A DNA stretch of 64,000 bases. Source: Flavobacterium phragmitis. Lineage in GTDB: Bacteria; Bacteroidota; Bacteroidia; Flavobacteriales; Flavobacteriaceae. The stretch spans positions 248,001 through 312,000 of the forward strand of contig NZ_FOMH01000008.1 in the NCBI RefSeq assembly GCF_900112575.1, read 5' to 3'. Positions 1 to 10,200 of this stretch are shown one piece after another; the stretch's first letter is position 1; the number at the start of each line of letters is the position of its first letter. Below the pieces are notes generated by a model. That model did not search any database. It was not told the origin of the DNA and saw only the letters and a program-made list of their open reading frames with translations. Position numbers and translations under genes: made by a program.

Positions 1-1
1 A

Positions 2-1627
2 GCAAGTAATTATTCTTTTAGAAATCAATTAGATTTTAATCAAGAATTTGCAGAAGGCAAACACTCTGTTAATGCTTTGGTTGGTACTGAAATGCGGGAA
101 ACTTTCGTTCCAAGATCTATCGAACAATTGCGATATGGTTATGATCCTGTTACACTTAGTTCTGCAGTATTAAATAATCTTGCACTAAGCCAAACAGGAG
201 TTTCTAGCTATATATTTGGCAGCAACAGAACGTTGGCGGCTTTGGGACGAACGCAGAAGGAAATATTACACCGTTACTTTTCAATTTTTAGTACTGCTAG
301 TTATACGTATTTATCTAAATATAACATTACAGGAAGTTACCGTGTTGATAAAGCCGATTTGTTTGGAGTGGATCCAAAATACAAAAACCGCCCATTATGG
401 TCTGCAGGTTTAGGATGGAACATCAGCAATGAAGATTTTATGAAAGAAGTAAAATGGGTAACTATGCTGAAATTGAGATCTACTTACGGTATTAACGGAA
501 ACGTAGATCAAAGCACAACACCTTATATAACTGCTACAAGAAGAAATGACAACTTATATCAGTCTTTACAATATACCAATATCACTGCTCAGCCTAATCC
601 AATGTTGAGATGGGAAAAAACGCAAAGTACCAATATTGGTGTAGATTATAGTTTGTTCCGTGCTAAATTAAATGGTACTATTGATGTGTATCGCAAATAT
701 AGCAGCGATTTATTAGCAACTACAGATCTTGATCCTACTGTTGGAGCATTGTCAAGAAGAATTAATGCTGGAGCACTATTGAATAAAGGTATAGAATTTA
801 GCGCTGGTTCTGAATGGTATAATAATGGCAATTTCCGTATTAATTCAAATTTAGTTTTTGCCTTTAACGAAACAACGGTTAGAAAAGTAACAAGAGCTCA
901 ATCTACAGCTTCGTCATATGTTTCGGCACCAACTAATTTCTTTGTAGAAAATGATTTCTTCAATAGTATGTATGCTTACCAATATGGAGGAACAGTAAAT
1001 GGATATCCTTATGTTTTGGATGAAAATGGAAATCCATCTATCACTTTTGATGCGAATGGAAATCCAATTTCGACAAGTATAAAAACAATTACTAATCCAG
1101 ATGCCTTAGTAAATGTGGGAACTTTAATGCCAACTTACACAGGTTCATTGTCACAGCGTTTTTCTTACAAGCAATTCGATTTAAACTTCTTGTTTGTTTT
1201 CTCTGGTGGCAATGTAATGCGTAAAGAAACCATCGATATGAGTTCTGATGCTGTAAACCTTTCTGGTATCACAGATCGTTATACTGACACAAATAGAAAT
1301 GGAAATACTCGTTTATTTGTAGATTTTGACGAAAGTGTTAGAAATTATGCAGGAACGATAAGCAGTCAATGGAGAAATTCAACTGCAAATGTTGTAGATG
1401 GAGATTATATTAAACTAAGAAACATTTCATTAGGATATAATATTCCAAAAGCTTTCGCTACTCGAATGAATATCACATCGGCAAAATTTACTTTTCAAAT
1501 GAATAATATTTGGTATTGGAGTGCTGCTGGAAATCGTATTGATCCTGAAGTTTATACAGTTAATTCTGGTACACGTAATTTGCCATTGCCAAAAACATAC
1601 CTATTTGGTTTTAATCTTACTCTTTAA
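2..1627 (+). CDS. SusC/RagA-family TonB-dependent receptor, C-terminal part
   Basis: This is the 3' part of an outer-membrane SusC-type receptor that imports oligomers with its SusD partner. The reading frame is open from base 2, so the gene begins before the window; the signal peptide, carboxypeptidase-like domain and plug are missing. The visible part is a beta-barrel with many alternating aromatic strands, a typical SusC block ending in IDPEVYTV, and a C-terminal strand ending FGFNLTL. The SusD gene starts 4 bases after the stop, so they form one operon. The downstream metalloprotease suggests a peptide or protein substrate; this is inference from context. Confidence 0.93.
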   Translation, partial: ASNYSFRNQLDFNQEFAEGKHSVNALVGTEMRETFVPRSIEQLRYGYDPVTLSSAVLNNLALSQTGVSSYIFGSNRTLAALGRTQKEILHRYFSIFSTASYTYLSKYNITGSYRVDKADLFGVDPKYKNRPLWSAGLGWNISNEDFMKEVKWVTMLKLRSTYGINGNVDQSTTPYITATRRNDNLYQSLQYTNITAQPNPMLRWEKTQSTNIGVDYSLFRAKLNGTIDVYRKYSSDLLATTDLDPTVGALSRRINAGALLNKGIEFSAGSEWYNNGNFRINSNLVFAFNETTVRKVTRAQSTASSYVSAPTNFFVENDFFNSMYAYQYGGTVNGYPYVLDENGNPSITFDANGNPISTSIKTITNPDALVNVGTLMPTYTGSLSQRFSYKQFDLNFLFVFSGGNVMRKETIDMSSDAVNLSGITDRYTDTNRNGNTRLFVDFDESVRNYAGTISSQWRNSTANVVDGDYIKLRNISLGYNIPKAFATRMNITSAKFTFQMNNIWYWSAAGNRIDPEVYTVNSGTRNLPLPKTYLFGFNLTL

Positions 1628-1631
1628 AAAA

Positions 1632-3056
1632 ATGAAAAAGATATATATAACACTGCTTTCTTTAATGATGCTAACAATGTCATCATGTGACGATTATACA
1701 GACATAACACCTAAAGGAGCTTTAGTAATTGAAACACCACAGCAATTTCTTGAATTGGTTTCGCTTCCTGGACGTGGTTACCCAATCAACAACTTTCAAT
1801 ACTTGTCAGATGATCAATGGATGAAAGAAGCCAATGTAATTGGTAGAACTCCAAACATCGATATTCTTAATTTTACTTTTGATGAAAGTGTAGACCGCGT
1901 TTCATTAATGACCGGGTCGAGTTTTTACAATCAAGCTTATAGTTATATCAACAGATGGAATACCATTATTTCGTTAGTGGATAATAGTAAAGGAGATGAA
2001 AACATCAAACGATTAGCAAAAGCTGAAGCTAGAATTTACCGAGCGTATGATCACTTTTTATTAGTAAATACTTATGCAAAAGGGTATGACCCCAATACAG
2101 CAGCTACAGATGGCGGAATTTGTATTATGGACAAATTTGATTTAGAAGCACAGCCTTCAAAATCTACTGTGGCGCAAGTTTATGACTTTATTCAAAAAGA
2201 TATCGATGAAGCATTACCGTATCTTTTAGAGAAACCGGCTGATGTTTATCATCCTTCATTGGCATTTGCTTATGCTTTTAAAGCAAAAGTGCATTTGTTT
2301 AAAAGAGAAATTGCAAAAGCACAGGAAGCTGCTGAAAAATCATTAAGCTATAACAATCAGATATTTGATATGGTAGCTTATAGCGCACAAGGCGGACCAA
2401 CTGCTTTGGCTGTTCCTGCGGCAAATAACACTGAAGTATTAAGTTATATGTATATGACGGGTTACAACGAAATGAATTTTGGCCAGTTATACATCATCAG
2501 TCCAGAATTGAGAACGTTATTCGGAACAAATGATGCTCGTTTTAATTTATTCTTCAATTCTACCAGCACAACCAATTTAGATCAAGGTTCTGGTACTGCT
2601 TATTGGGGCACTCAGTACACAAGATTTTTTTACCCAACAGTGGGGATGAAAACAACCGAAGTGTATTTGATGAAGGCTGAATGTTTAGCGAGACAAGATA
2701 AATTGAACGAAGCAGTTGCCGTTTTAAATACATTAAGAGCAAAACGTATTCTCTCTGGTACGGTAAACTTAACAGTTCCGGCTACTCGAAAAGAAACAAT
2801 GCAATTGGTGATTAATGAAAGAAGAAAAGAATTGCTTTTAGGTTTTAACCGCTTTTTCGATTTGAAACGATTAAATACGGAAACTGAATATGCAAAAACA
2901 ATTACCAGAGTATTCCCAATTGTAAACAAAACGGTTCCTCAAAAAACATATACTTTACAGCCAAACTCTCGATTGTATATTATTCCGTTTCCTTTGTCTG
3001 CTTTACAAAAGAATCCAAAATTGACTTTAAATACAGACGAAAAACTTCCATTTTAA
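1632..3056 (+). CDS. SusD/RagB-family nutrient-binding outer-membrane lipoprotein
   Basis: Surface lipoprotein that caps the SusC barrel and binds substrate. The protein is 474 residues from the ATG at 1632. That start gives a short signal peptide with lipobox-like MTMSSC-type end (Cys near residue 18); the frame is open further upstream but that stretch lies inside SusC. The C-terminal half has the SusD features: a TEVYLMKAECLAR helix, an INERRKELLLGFNRFFDLKRLN segment (RagB/SusD domain) and a proline-rich end. It lies between SusC and the zinc metalloprotease, 5 bases before the latter, so the three are surely co-transcribed. Confidence 0.94.
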   Translation: MKKIYITLLSLMMLTMSSCDDYTDITPKGALVIETPQQFLELVSLPGRGYPINNFQYLSDDQWMKEANVIGRTPNIDILNFTFDESVDRVSLMTGSSFYNQAYSYINRWNTIISLVDNSKGDENIKRLAKAEARIYRAYDHFLLVNTYAKGYDPNTAATDGGICIMDKFDLEAQPSKSTVAQVYDFIQKDIDEALPYLLEKPADVYHPSLAFAYAFKAKVHLFKREIAKAQEAAEKSLSYNNQIFDMVAYSAQGGPTALAVPAANNTEVLSYMYMTGYNEMNFGQLYIISPELRTLFGTNDARFNLFFNSTSTTNLDQGSGTAYWGTQYTRFFYPTVGMKTTEVYLMKAECLARQDKLNEAVAVLNTLRAKRILSGTVNLTVPATRKETMQLVINERRKELLLGFNRFFDLKRLNTETEYAKTITRVFPIVNKTVPQKTYTLQPNSRLYIIPFPLSALQKNPKLTLNTDEKLPF

Positions 3057-3061
3057 TTGAG

Positions 3062-5500
3062 ATGAAGAAATTATTTATAATGCTGATCATGCTGTCTTTT
3101 GGACAGCATGGTTTTGCTCAAACTCCAGAAAAAAAAGCCGACAGCACCAGCACGCAGCTAAAAGGCATGCTGGCGTATAACAAAGTAATTACCGATAAAG
3201 CGAAAAATAAAGCAGGTCTTTTTACGGTGAGTCAGGTAGATACCAAATACTATTTTCAAATTCCAGACAGCTTGTTCAATAGATACATGCTGGTGGTTAC
3301 CCGATTTCTTTCTACACCACAAGGAATGGGGGTTTTTGGTGGAGAAAAAGCCAACGAACAGACTATTTATTTTGAAAAAGGAGCCAACAACACCGTTTAT
3401 TTAAGATCACTGCAATACAGACAAGATGTTCGTTCAGCCGATTCAATGTTGGCAAAAGCATTGGCGGGAAGCAACGAAAATCCGATTGTTGCTGCATTTC
3501 CAATTAAAACAACTAATCCAGATACAAAAGAAGTAGTTATCGATGTAACGGATGTTTTTAAGAAAGACAATCCAATGTTTGCTATCGAGAGTAAAGAGAA
3601 AACAGAGAAAAAATTAACTTCTCTTGCAGACGACAAATCTTTTATTGAAAGTATAGATGCTTATCCAATCAATATTGAGGTAAAAACGACAAAAACTTAT
3701 ACAAGTGCAACAGCCAGCAGCGGGAGTATTACATTACGTTTAAATACTTCGATTGTACTGCTTCCAAAAACGCCAATGCGTAAACGTTTCTTTGATGAAA
3801 GAGTAGGGTATTTTGCCAACAAATATGTTTTGTTTGATGATGATGAACAACGTGCTCAAACAAAATATATTATTCAGCGCTATCGTCTGGAACCTAAAGA
3901 TAAGGACATCAAAAAATATCTAAACGGCGAATTGGTGGAGCCTAAAAAACAAATCGTTTATTATATCGATCCGGCAACACCAAAAAAGTGGAGACCTTAT
4001 TTAATTGCAGGAATCAACGACTGGCAGAAAGCTTTTGAAGCCGCAGGTTTTAAAAATGCTATTGTAGGTAAAGAATGGCCGGAAAATGACCCAACAATGA
4101 GTCTGGAAGATGCACGATATTCGGTAGTAAGATATTATGCTTCAGAAACACCAAATGCTTACGGACCAAGAATTAGTGATCCAAGAAGTGGTGAAATCAT
4201 TGAGAGTCACGTAGGCTGGTATCATAATGTGATGAAATTAGTACAGAGATGGTATATGATTCAGGCTGGACCATTAGATGCGAGAGCAAGAAAAATGCAT
4301 TTGGATGATGAATTAATGGGACAATTGATTCGTTTTGTTTCTTCTCATGAAATTGGTCATACCATTGGTCTTCGTCATAATATGGGAGCGAGCAGTGCGA
4401 CTCCAGTTGAAAAATTAAGAGACAAAAAATGGGTTGAAGCCAACGGACATACGGTTTCGATTATGGATTATGCCCGATTCAATTATGTAGCACAGCCAGA
4501 AGATAATATCAGTCCAAAAGGAATTTACCCAAGAATTGGAGTCTATGATAAGTGGGCTGTGAAATGGGGTTATGGTTATTATCCAAAAGCAAAAGATGAG
4601 TTTGAGGAAGAAAAAATTCTAGCCAAATTAACCACAGATAGTTTAACAGCTAATCCAAAATTATGGTTTGGCGGAGAAGGAAAAGATGAAGATCCAAGAA
4701 GCCAAAAAGAAGACATCGGTGATGATTCTGTTTTAGCAAGTGATTACGGAATTAAAAACCTAAAACGCGTAGTTCCAAATCTTATTGAATGGACGTATCA
4801 GCCAAATGATGCTTATGAGAATTTAGAAGATATGCATAAAGCAGTTGTGTTGCAATACGGACGCTATTTGTACCATGTTCTGAAAAATATTGGAAGCAAT
4901 TATATCACTAAACGTACTGTTGATGAAAAAGGAGCAGTTTTTCAGCCGGTTCCTAAAGCAAAAGTAAAAGCAGCGGTAGATTATGTTGGAAGACAATTAT
5001 TTGTAGCACCGCTTTGGATGTACCCGCAGGAATTAGATAAATTGATTCCATTAAAAACATCAGAGCAGATTTCAGATCAACAAAATCAAGTATTGAATAT
5101 GTTGCTGAGTTCAGGAATGCTTTATAACATCAGTCAAAAAGCAATTCAGTTTGAAGGCGCTTATACGGTGCCCGAATTCTTAAACGATTTACAGCAGACC
5201 GTTTGGGTACAATTTAGTGGTGACGAGAAACAAGATTTCTACAGAAGAAGTTTACAGCGTGGTTATATCGAAAAAATGGGAATGCTGTTATTGCCTAAAG
5301 AAACAGAACCTGGAAAAGCATTAAATACAGCACAGCGAAGCGATGTTAGATTATATGCTAAACAGCATTTAGTAAAATTACGAGCAGAGGTTGTTAAATT
5401 AATGAACAGTGCAACAGGAATAAATAAAGATCATTTTGAAGCAATCTTGATCGAAATAGACAAAATAAGTACAAAATTAAATTCAACTACAACGATATGA
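3062..5500 (+). CDS. Secreted zinc-dependent metalloprotease (DUF5117/DUF4953 type)
   Basis: Large exported metallopeptidase of 812 residues. A signal peptide covers residues 1-20 (ends GFAQ). The zinc site is HEIGHTIGLRH at about residues 429-439, the extended HExxHxxGxxH motif in which three His bind zinc and Glu acts as base, followed by a Met-turn-like SIMDY at about 466-470. The length and the domain order (N-terminal DUF5118/5117-like region, then catalytic region) fit the Bacteroidota family annotated as zinc-dependent metalloprotease. It follows SusD by 5 bases and overlaps the next gene by 4 bases (ATGA). I infer that it cleaves peptides or proteins captured by SusCD; the substrate is unknown. 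Confidence 0.88.
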   Translation: MKKLFIMLIMLSFGQHGFAQTPEKKADSTSTQLKGMLAYNKVITDKAKNKAGLFTVSQVDTKYYFQIPDSLFNRYMLVVTRFLSTPQGMGVFGGEKANEQTIYFEKGANNTVYLRSLQYRQDVRSADSMLAKALAGSNENPIVAAFPIKTTNPDTKEVVIDVTDVFKKDNPMFAIESKEKTEKKLTSLADDKSFIESIDAYPINIEVKTTKTYTSATASSGSITLRLNTSIVLLPKTPMRKRFFDERVGYFANKYVLFDDDEQRAQTKYIIQRYRLEPKDKDIKKYLNGELVEPKKQIVYYIDPATPKKWRPYLIAGINDWQKAFEAAGFKNAIVGKEWPENDPTMSLEDARYSVVRYYASETPNAYGPRISDPRSGEIIESHVGWYHNVMKLVQRWYMIQAGPLDARARKMHLDDELMGQLIRFVSSHEIGHTIGLRHNMGASSATPVEKLRDKKWVEANGHTVSIMDYARFNYVAQPEDNISPKGIYPRIGVYDKWAVKWGYGYYPKAKDEFEEEKILAKLTTDSLTANPKLWFGGEGKDEDPRSQKEDIGDDSVLASDYGIKNLKRVVPNLIEWTYQPNDAYENLEDMHKAVVLQYGRYLYHVLKNIGSNYITKRTVDEKGAVFQPVPKAKVKAAVDYVGRQLFVAPLWMYPQELDKLIPLKTSEQISDQQNQVLNMLLSSGMLYNISQKAIQFEGAYTVPEFLNDLQQTVWVQFSGDEKQDFYRRSLQRGYIEKMGMLLLPKETEPGKALNTAQRSDVRLYAKQHLVKLRAEVVKLMNSATGINKDHFEAILIEIDKISTKLNSTTTI

Positions 5501-6018
5501 AAAAAGTATTAATTATCGCCCTAATCTTCTTAAGCGGTTTTGCTCAGGCACAAGTAACTTCAAAAGAAGAAGTAGTGCCAGAATTGGTTCAAAAAAGAGA
5601 AGAACAAAAAAAGGAAATTACTAAAAATTATCTGGCATTAAAAAACAGTTTAATCACTTCAGATAGTCTTGCCGTTGTAAAGAATGCTGAAGCTTTAAAA
5701 AATTCTTTAAAGAACTTCAAATTTAAAAAGCTGACTTTGGAACAAATGAATGCGGCGACAGCAACAAGAAAAGCAATCTCAGATTTAGCAGCTGAAATGG
5801 CAACGACTAAAAATATTAATAAACAGCGCAAAATTTTTGAAACACTTTCTGTGAAATACTGGGATGTGGCTTCAAAATTCAAAGCAGCTGATGCTACATT
5901 ATATTTACAGGTTTGTCCCATGACAGGCGCTGTTTGGACAAGTGATAGTAAGGAAATTAAGAATCCTTATTATCCAAAAAATATGCTGACTTGTGGAGAA
6001 GTAAAAGCAAGTTTGTAG
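5497..6018 (+). CDS. DUF3347-like periplasmic protein
   Basis: Small exported protein of 173 residues with a signal peptide (about 1-18, ending FAQA). The middle is a Lys/Ala-rich helical region. The C-terminus carries the pattern seen in DUF3347 domains: a VCPM motif, a short strand with W, then EIKNPYY and a MLTCGEV end. DUF3347 domains are often linked to copper or heavy-metal efflux proteins, and the CPM...Met...Cys set could bind a metal; binding is inference. The ATG overlaps the stop of the metalloprotease by 4 bases, so translation is coupled. A metal-delivery or accessory role for the protease is possible but not shown by sequence. Confidence 0.72.
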   Translation: MKKVLIIALIFLSGFAQAQVTSKEEVVPELVQKREEQKKEITKNYLALKNSLITSDSLAVVKNAEALKNSLKNFKFKKLTLEQMNAATATRKAISDLAAEMATTKNINKQRKIFETLSVKYWDVASKFKAADATLYLQVCPMTGAVWTSDSKEIKNPYYPKNMLTCGEVKASL

Positions 6019-6135
6019 TTTTTTTTAATTTGAATTAGTTTGATAAATACGGTGTTCTAACTGAAGCCGTATTTGTCGTTTCTATTATACTCTTTATTTC
6101 TTTCGAAAAAATAGGACAATGAAAGAATTAGCAAA

Positions 6136-6172
6136 GGGCTGTTTCAATTTTGAGACAGTCCTTTTTTTTTTT
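6136..6172 (+). terminator. Rho-independent terminator after the SusCD-protease operon
   Basis: Eleven-pair stem (GGGCTGTTTCA with TGAGACAGTCC, two G-T wobbles), 4-base loop and a run of about 11 T. It lies 118 bases after the DUF3347 gene stop. Confidence 0.8.
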
Positions 6173-6316
6173 ATAAAAAATAAATTTTTAACGTTATAGT
6201 TAACGATCATTTTTCAGCAATGTTTCATGGGTAAACAAATAGCGACTACAACTATTTATGTTTCATAGAAATACTGGTTGAATAATTCAGTCAGATTTTA
6301 ATAAACAATGTAAAAA

Positions 6317-6546
6317 GAGCCTTAGGCTCGAACTATTTTGTAGGGCCGGATTTTAATCCGGTTTATAAAACGTTCGAAAAATAAAGAGCTGTAGGTTCGA
6401 TTCATATTTGGAAGGAAAATGATCCGTTCCTACGGAACTCATTTGATTACTGTCAATTTCTTTCAACGGATTAAAATCCGTTGCTACAATATTTTCTCAT
6501 TCCTACGGAATTCATTTGAATGTTATCAATTTCTTTCAACGGATTA
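6317..6546. repeat. REP-like palindromes plus a 47-bp direct repeat
   Basis: Contains palindromes GAGCCTTAGGCTC (6317-6329), CCGGATTTTAATCCGG (6346-6361) and AACGGATTAAAATCCGTT (6465-6482). A 47-bp unit starting TTCCTACGGAA occurs at 6427-6473 and 6500-6546 with 5 differences. The repeated theme (A/C)CGGATT..AATCCG(T/G) suggests a decayed dispersed palindromic element and not a coding region. Confidence 0.7.
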
Positions 6547-6660
6547 ATCTTAATAGTGTAGCCATCGGGATTATTTAGAATTAGATTAACGAAAATTTAA
6601 GAGAGAAATTTTTAACTTAAAGGCATTGCCCTTTTAGATTTTAAAAAATAAGAAAAAGAG

Positions 6661-6689
6661 ACTGTTCAACTATTTTGAGCAGTTTTTTT
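6661..6689 (+). terminator. Terminator-like hairpin
   Basis: Eight-pair stem ACTGTTCA/TGAGCAGT (one G-T), 7-base loop, then seven T. There is no gene directly upstream on this strand, so it may be a repeat-borne hairpin, or end a small transcript from the repeat region. Confidence 0.5.
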
Positions 6690-6948
6690 GCTTGCAAACT
6701 TAAAATTGTTTGTAAAACATTTTTAAATACACTGTTTTTTCAATTTAAATTCCTTCTTTTTAGTAAAATTCTTATTAAGGTTTAAAAATTATTGTGTTTT
6801 TTAATTTATTGTTTATCAGTTATTTGTATTTTCTTTATCGTTTTCGTTAACATTTTTTTTGCAAAAAAATTGCAATAATACTTTTATATTAAAATTTTTA
6901 ATATACTTTTGTTCTATCGAATTAGTAGAGTTTAAAATTTTCCCAATA

Positions 6949-7029
6949 ATGAAGACTAGTAAAAACATTTCACTTTCAAACAAACAGAAATCTCTTAGCT
7001 GTTTCAATCTCATGTGCAGCTTCTGTTAA
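6949..7029 (+). CDS. Putative 26-residue Cys-containing leader peptide
   Basis: ATG-to-TAA frame of 26 codons, basic at the N-terminus and ending SCFNLMCSFC, with three Cys and two Met. It lies about 270 bases before a SusC gene that has no sigma/anti-sigma pair. The composition recalls small regulatory leader peptides, but no terminator/antiterminator pair could be drawn with confidence. It could be a chance frame; I do not know a family. Confidence 0.35.
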   Translation: MKTSKNISLSNKQKSLSCFNLMCSFC

Positions 7030-7138
7030 AAGTCTTCAATTCCCAATTTCAACAAATTTAAATTAGAGTGAACCTTAGCAATAGGGCAGCTCTTGTATAG
7101 GCCAATCCAAATAATAGTAATCAAAAAAAGAAGAAAAA

Positions 7139-7165
7139 ATGAAAAAACGAATGTGTAGCCGGTAA
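7139..7165 (+). CDS. Putative 8-residue mini-ORF (MKKRMCSR)
   Basis: Eight codons then TAA, preceded by an A-rich stretch as is usual for Bacteroidota starts. It shares the MCS triplet with the 26-residue frame upstream. Too short to judge alone; listed because the pair may form a leader region for the SusC gene 135 bases downstream. Confidence 0.22.
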   Translation: MKKRMCSR

Positions 7166-7299
7166 AACAATATGCCATTCCTGTAGTCGCAGAAATGGTC
7201 GAGCTTAAAAAAAAAAATATACATCTCTAGAAAGGGAAGCATCAACGGATTTTTTTCTGTTTTTACGCAATCCTTGATTTATTAAATTAAAAAGAACTA

Positions 7300-10200
7300 A
7301 TGAAAAAAATATTAAATAGATATATTGGATTATGTATTTTCTTGATTTCCATCGGTGCGACGGCTCAGGAAAAGCAACCACTGATTCAATCAAAAGTTGG
7401 CGGAACAGTGATAGATGCCGTTACTAAAGAACCTATTATTGGAGCATCAATTGTGATCAAAGGCACTACGCATGGCGTTCAAACTGATTTTGATGGTAAA
7501 TTCTATTTCCAAACTGGACAAAAACTGCCTTACACCGTAATAGTAAGTTACTTGGGATACAAAAAGAGAGAATTTGTAATCAATGAAAATTCAGTCGTAA
7601 TTGATCTTACAGAAGAACAAAATCAATTATCTGAAGTAGTGGTTACGGCACTTGGTATTTCAAAAGAAAAAAAATCTTTAGGATATACAACTCAAGCACT
7701 TAAAAACAAAGATATTGCTGAGACAAAAGAAACGAACTTCTTAAACAGTCTTAGCGGAAAATTAGCGGGTGTACGTATTACAAACTCTCAAGGAGATATG
7801 GGATCTTCTCGTATTATCATTCGTGGAGAAACTTCTATTGCAGGAAACAACCAACCTTTGTTTGTAGTGGATGGAGTTCCTGTAGATAACTCACAATTAG
7901 GAAGTGTAGGAGGAGCAACTCGTGACTTTAAAAATGCAATTGCCGATTTAAATCCAAACGATATTGAAACCTTAACGGTATTAAAAGGACCAAACGCGGC
8001 GGCACTTTACGGATCACGTGCGGCGCATGGTGTGGTTTTGATTACGACGAAATCTGGAAAAAGCCAGAAAGGACTGGGAATTACTGTAAATTCAGGAATC
8101 ACAATTTCTCAAGTAGCGACTTTGCCTAGTTTCCAAAACTCATACGGACAAGGTTCAAACGGAAGATTCAGCTTTGTTGATGGAAAAGGAGGCGGAATAA
8201 ATGATGGTGTTGACGAAAGCTGGGGACCAAGACTAGACGGACGTTTAATTCCTCAATTTTTCTCAAATGGTGAAGCAGTGCCTTTTGTAGCACATCCAAA
8301 CAATGTGAAAGACTTCTTTAATACAGGACTTACTTATGACAATAGTGTTTCTGTAGCAAGATCAGATGATAAATCAGATTTCCGTTTAGGTGTAAACAAT
8401 CAAAAACAATTGGGAACCGTACCTAATAGTGAAGTGAACAAAACAAACTTTACGATTAACACAAATTATCAAATTTCAAAAAACATAAAAGTAGGAGTTA
8501 CAGGGAATTATATTACAACTAATGCTCCCGCATTGCCAGGTGGACCATCAGGAAACCGTGCTGCGGGTGTAATGCTTCAGTTTTTATGGTTCGGTCGTCA
8601 GGTTGATATTAATGAGCTTCAAAACAACAGAAATGTGAACTGGAACAACAGTTATTACAGCAACCCTTATTGGAATGCTTATTACAATACCACAAGCCAG
8701 CAGCGTAATCGTTTTATTGGTGATGTGCATTTGGATGCTACATTGGCTGATGGACTTAATTTCAGATTCCGTACAGGAGTTGATTATTACAATGACCGTA
8801 GAAAGTATACAATCAAATATGGTACAAACGGAACCCCTTTCGGATCATATGCTGAAGATGCTTACACGGTAAACGAACAAAATACAGAAGGTATTTTTAC
8901 TTATACTAAAAAACTGAATGATGATTTTAGTTTAGATGCTCTTGCTGGATTCAATATCCGTAATCACAGTGATGCTAACAACTATCAAAAAGCGCCACGT
9001 TTAGCAGTACCAGATTTATATACTTTGACGAATTCAAGAGATCCGTTGACATCATCAAATACATTATCAAGATTGAGAGTATATAGTGCTTATGCTTCTG
9101 CACAATTGGGATATAAAAATTATGCGTATTTGAACGTAACAGCTCGTAACGATTGGTCATCTACATTACCAAGCAGCAACCGTTCTTATTTTTATCCTTC
9201 AATCAACGGAAGTTTAGTTTTATCCGAAGCCTTAAATTTGAAAAGCAGTACATTGGATTTCCTAAAAATACGCGGTGGATGGTCTGAAGTAGGTAATGAT
9301 GCTGATCCGTATCAATTATCAACAATCTATAATTTCCAGACTGCATTTGATGGTAATCCAATTCAAACTTCTTCACAAAGAAAATTGAATGAGAATTTAA
9401 AGCCAGAAACGACACGTTCAACAGAAGTTGGTTTAGAAGCTACTTTCTGGAAAAACAGATTGCATTTTGATGTGGCTTATTATAACACAAACAGTTTCGA
9501 CCAGATTTTAGAAATCAAAACGACAGCTTCAAGCGGATACACTTCACAGTTAATCAACGCTGGAAAAATAAACAACAGAGGTTTAGAGATTCAATTAGAC
9601 GGAAGTCCAATTCAAACTGAAAACTTCAAATGGAATATTGGAGCCAATTATTCTAGAAACAGAAGTAAAGTAGAGATTTTGGATTATGCAAAACAGATTC
9701 AAAATTATACAATTGGTTCTTCTGGAGGTGTAGAGGTGTTGGCATCTGTAGGACAGGCTTATGGAGCACTTTACGGAACGGCTTATTTACGTGATGCAAA
9801 CGGCAACATTGTAGTAGGAGAAAACGGATTACCAAAAGCTGATCCGACAAAGAGAGTTTTAGGACATTACACTCCAGACTATTTAGCGGGTGTAACGAAT
9901 ACTTTGACATACAAAAATCTTGAATTATCCGTTTTGGTTGATGCTAGTGTAGGTGGAGAAATTTTCTCAGGAACGAATAGAACGGGAACTTATACAGGAG
10001 TATTGGCTTCAACGCTTCCGGGACGTGGTGCTGAAAATGGCGGTTTAAGCTATTATTATCCAAATAATAATACTGCCAATGGAAGAACTTTAGTGAACGG
10101 AACTGCACCAAGCGGTGTAACGGTTTATGATGACGGTATGATTTTTAACGGAGTATACGAAAATGGAAGTCCAAACACAAAAGTAATTAGTGCTCAGGAA

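Larger units (their letters stand above)
6019..7299. other. Long intergenic region between two Sus operons
   Basis: About 1.28 kb without a normal-sized gene. It holds a terminator after the first operon, a cluster of REP-like palindromes and a direct repeat, a second terminator-like hairpin, and two tiny ORFs before the next SusC. Very A/T-rich between these. A 65-codon minus-strand frame at 6816-7013 has no start context or recognisable content and is not called. Confidence 0.7.

Noticed and set aside
6816..7013. 65-codon minus-strand frame
   Set aside because: Low-complexity A/T-rich translation, no supporting context, overlaps the leader ORF region.
7060..7110. Possible riboswitch in the SusC leader
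   Set aside because: The hairpin-like segment does not match the conserved cores of cobalamin, TPP, SAM or FMN riboswitches that I know.
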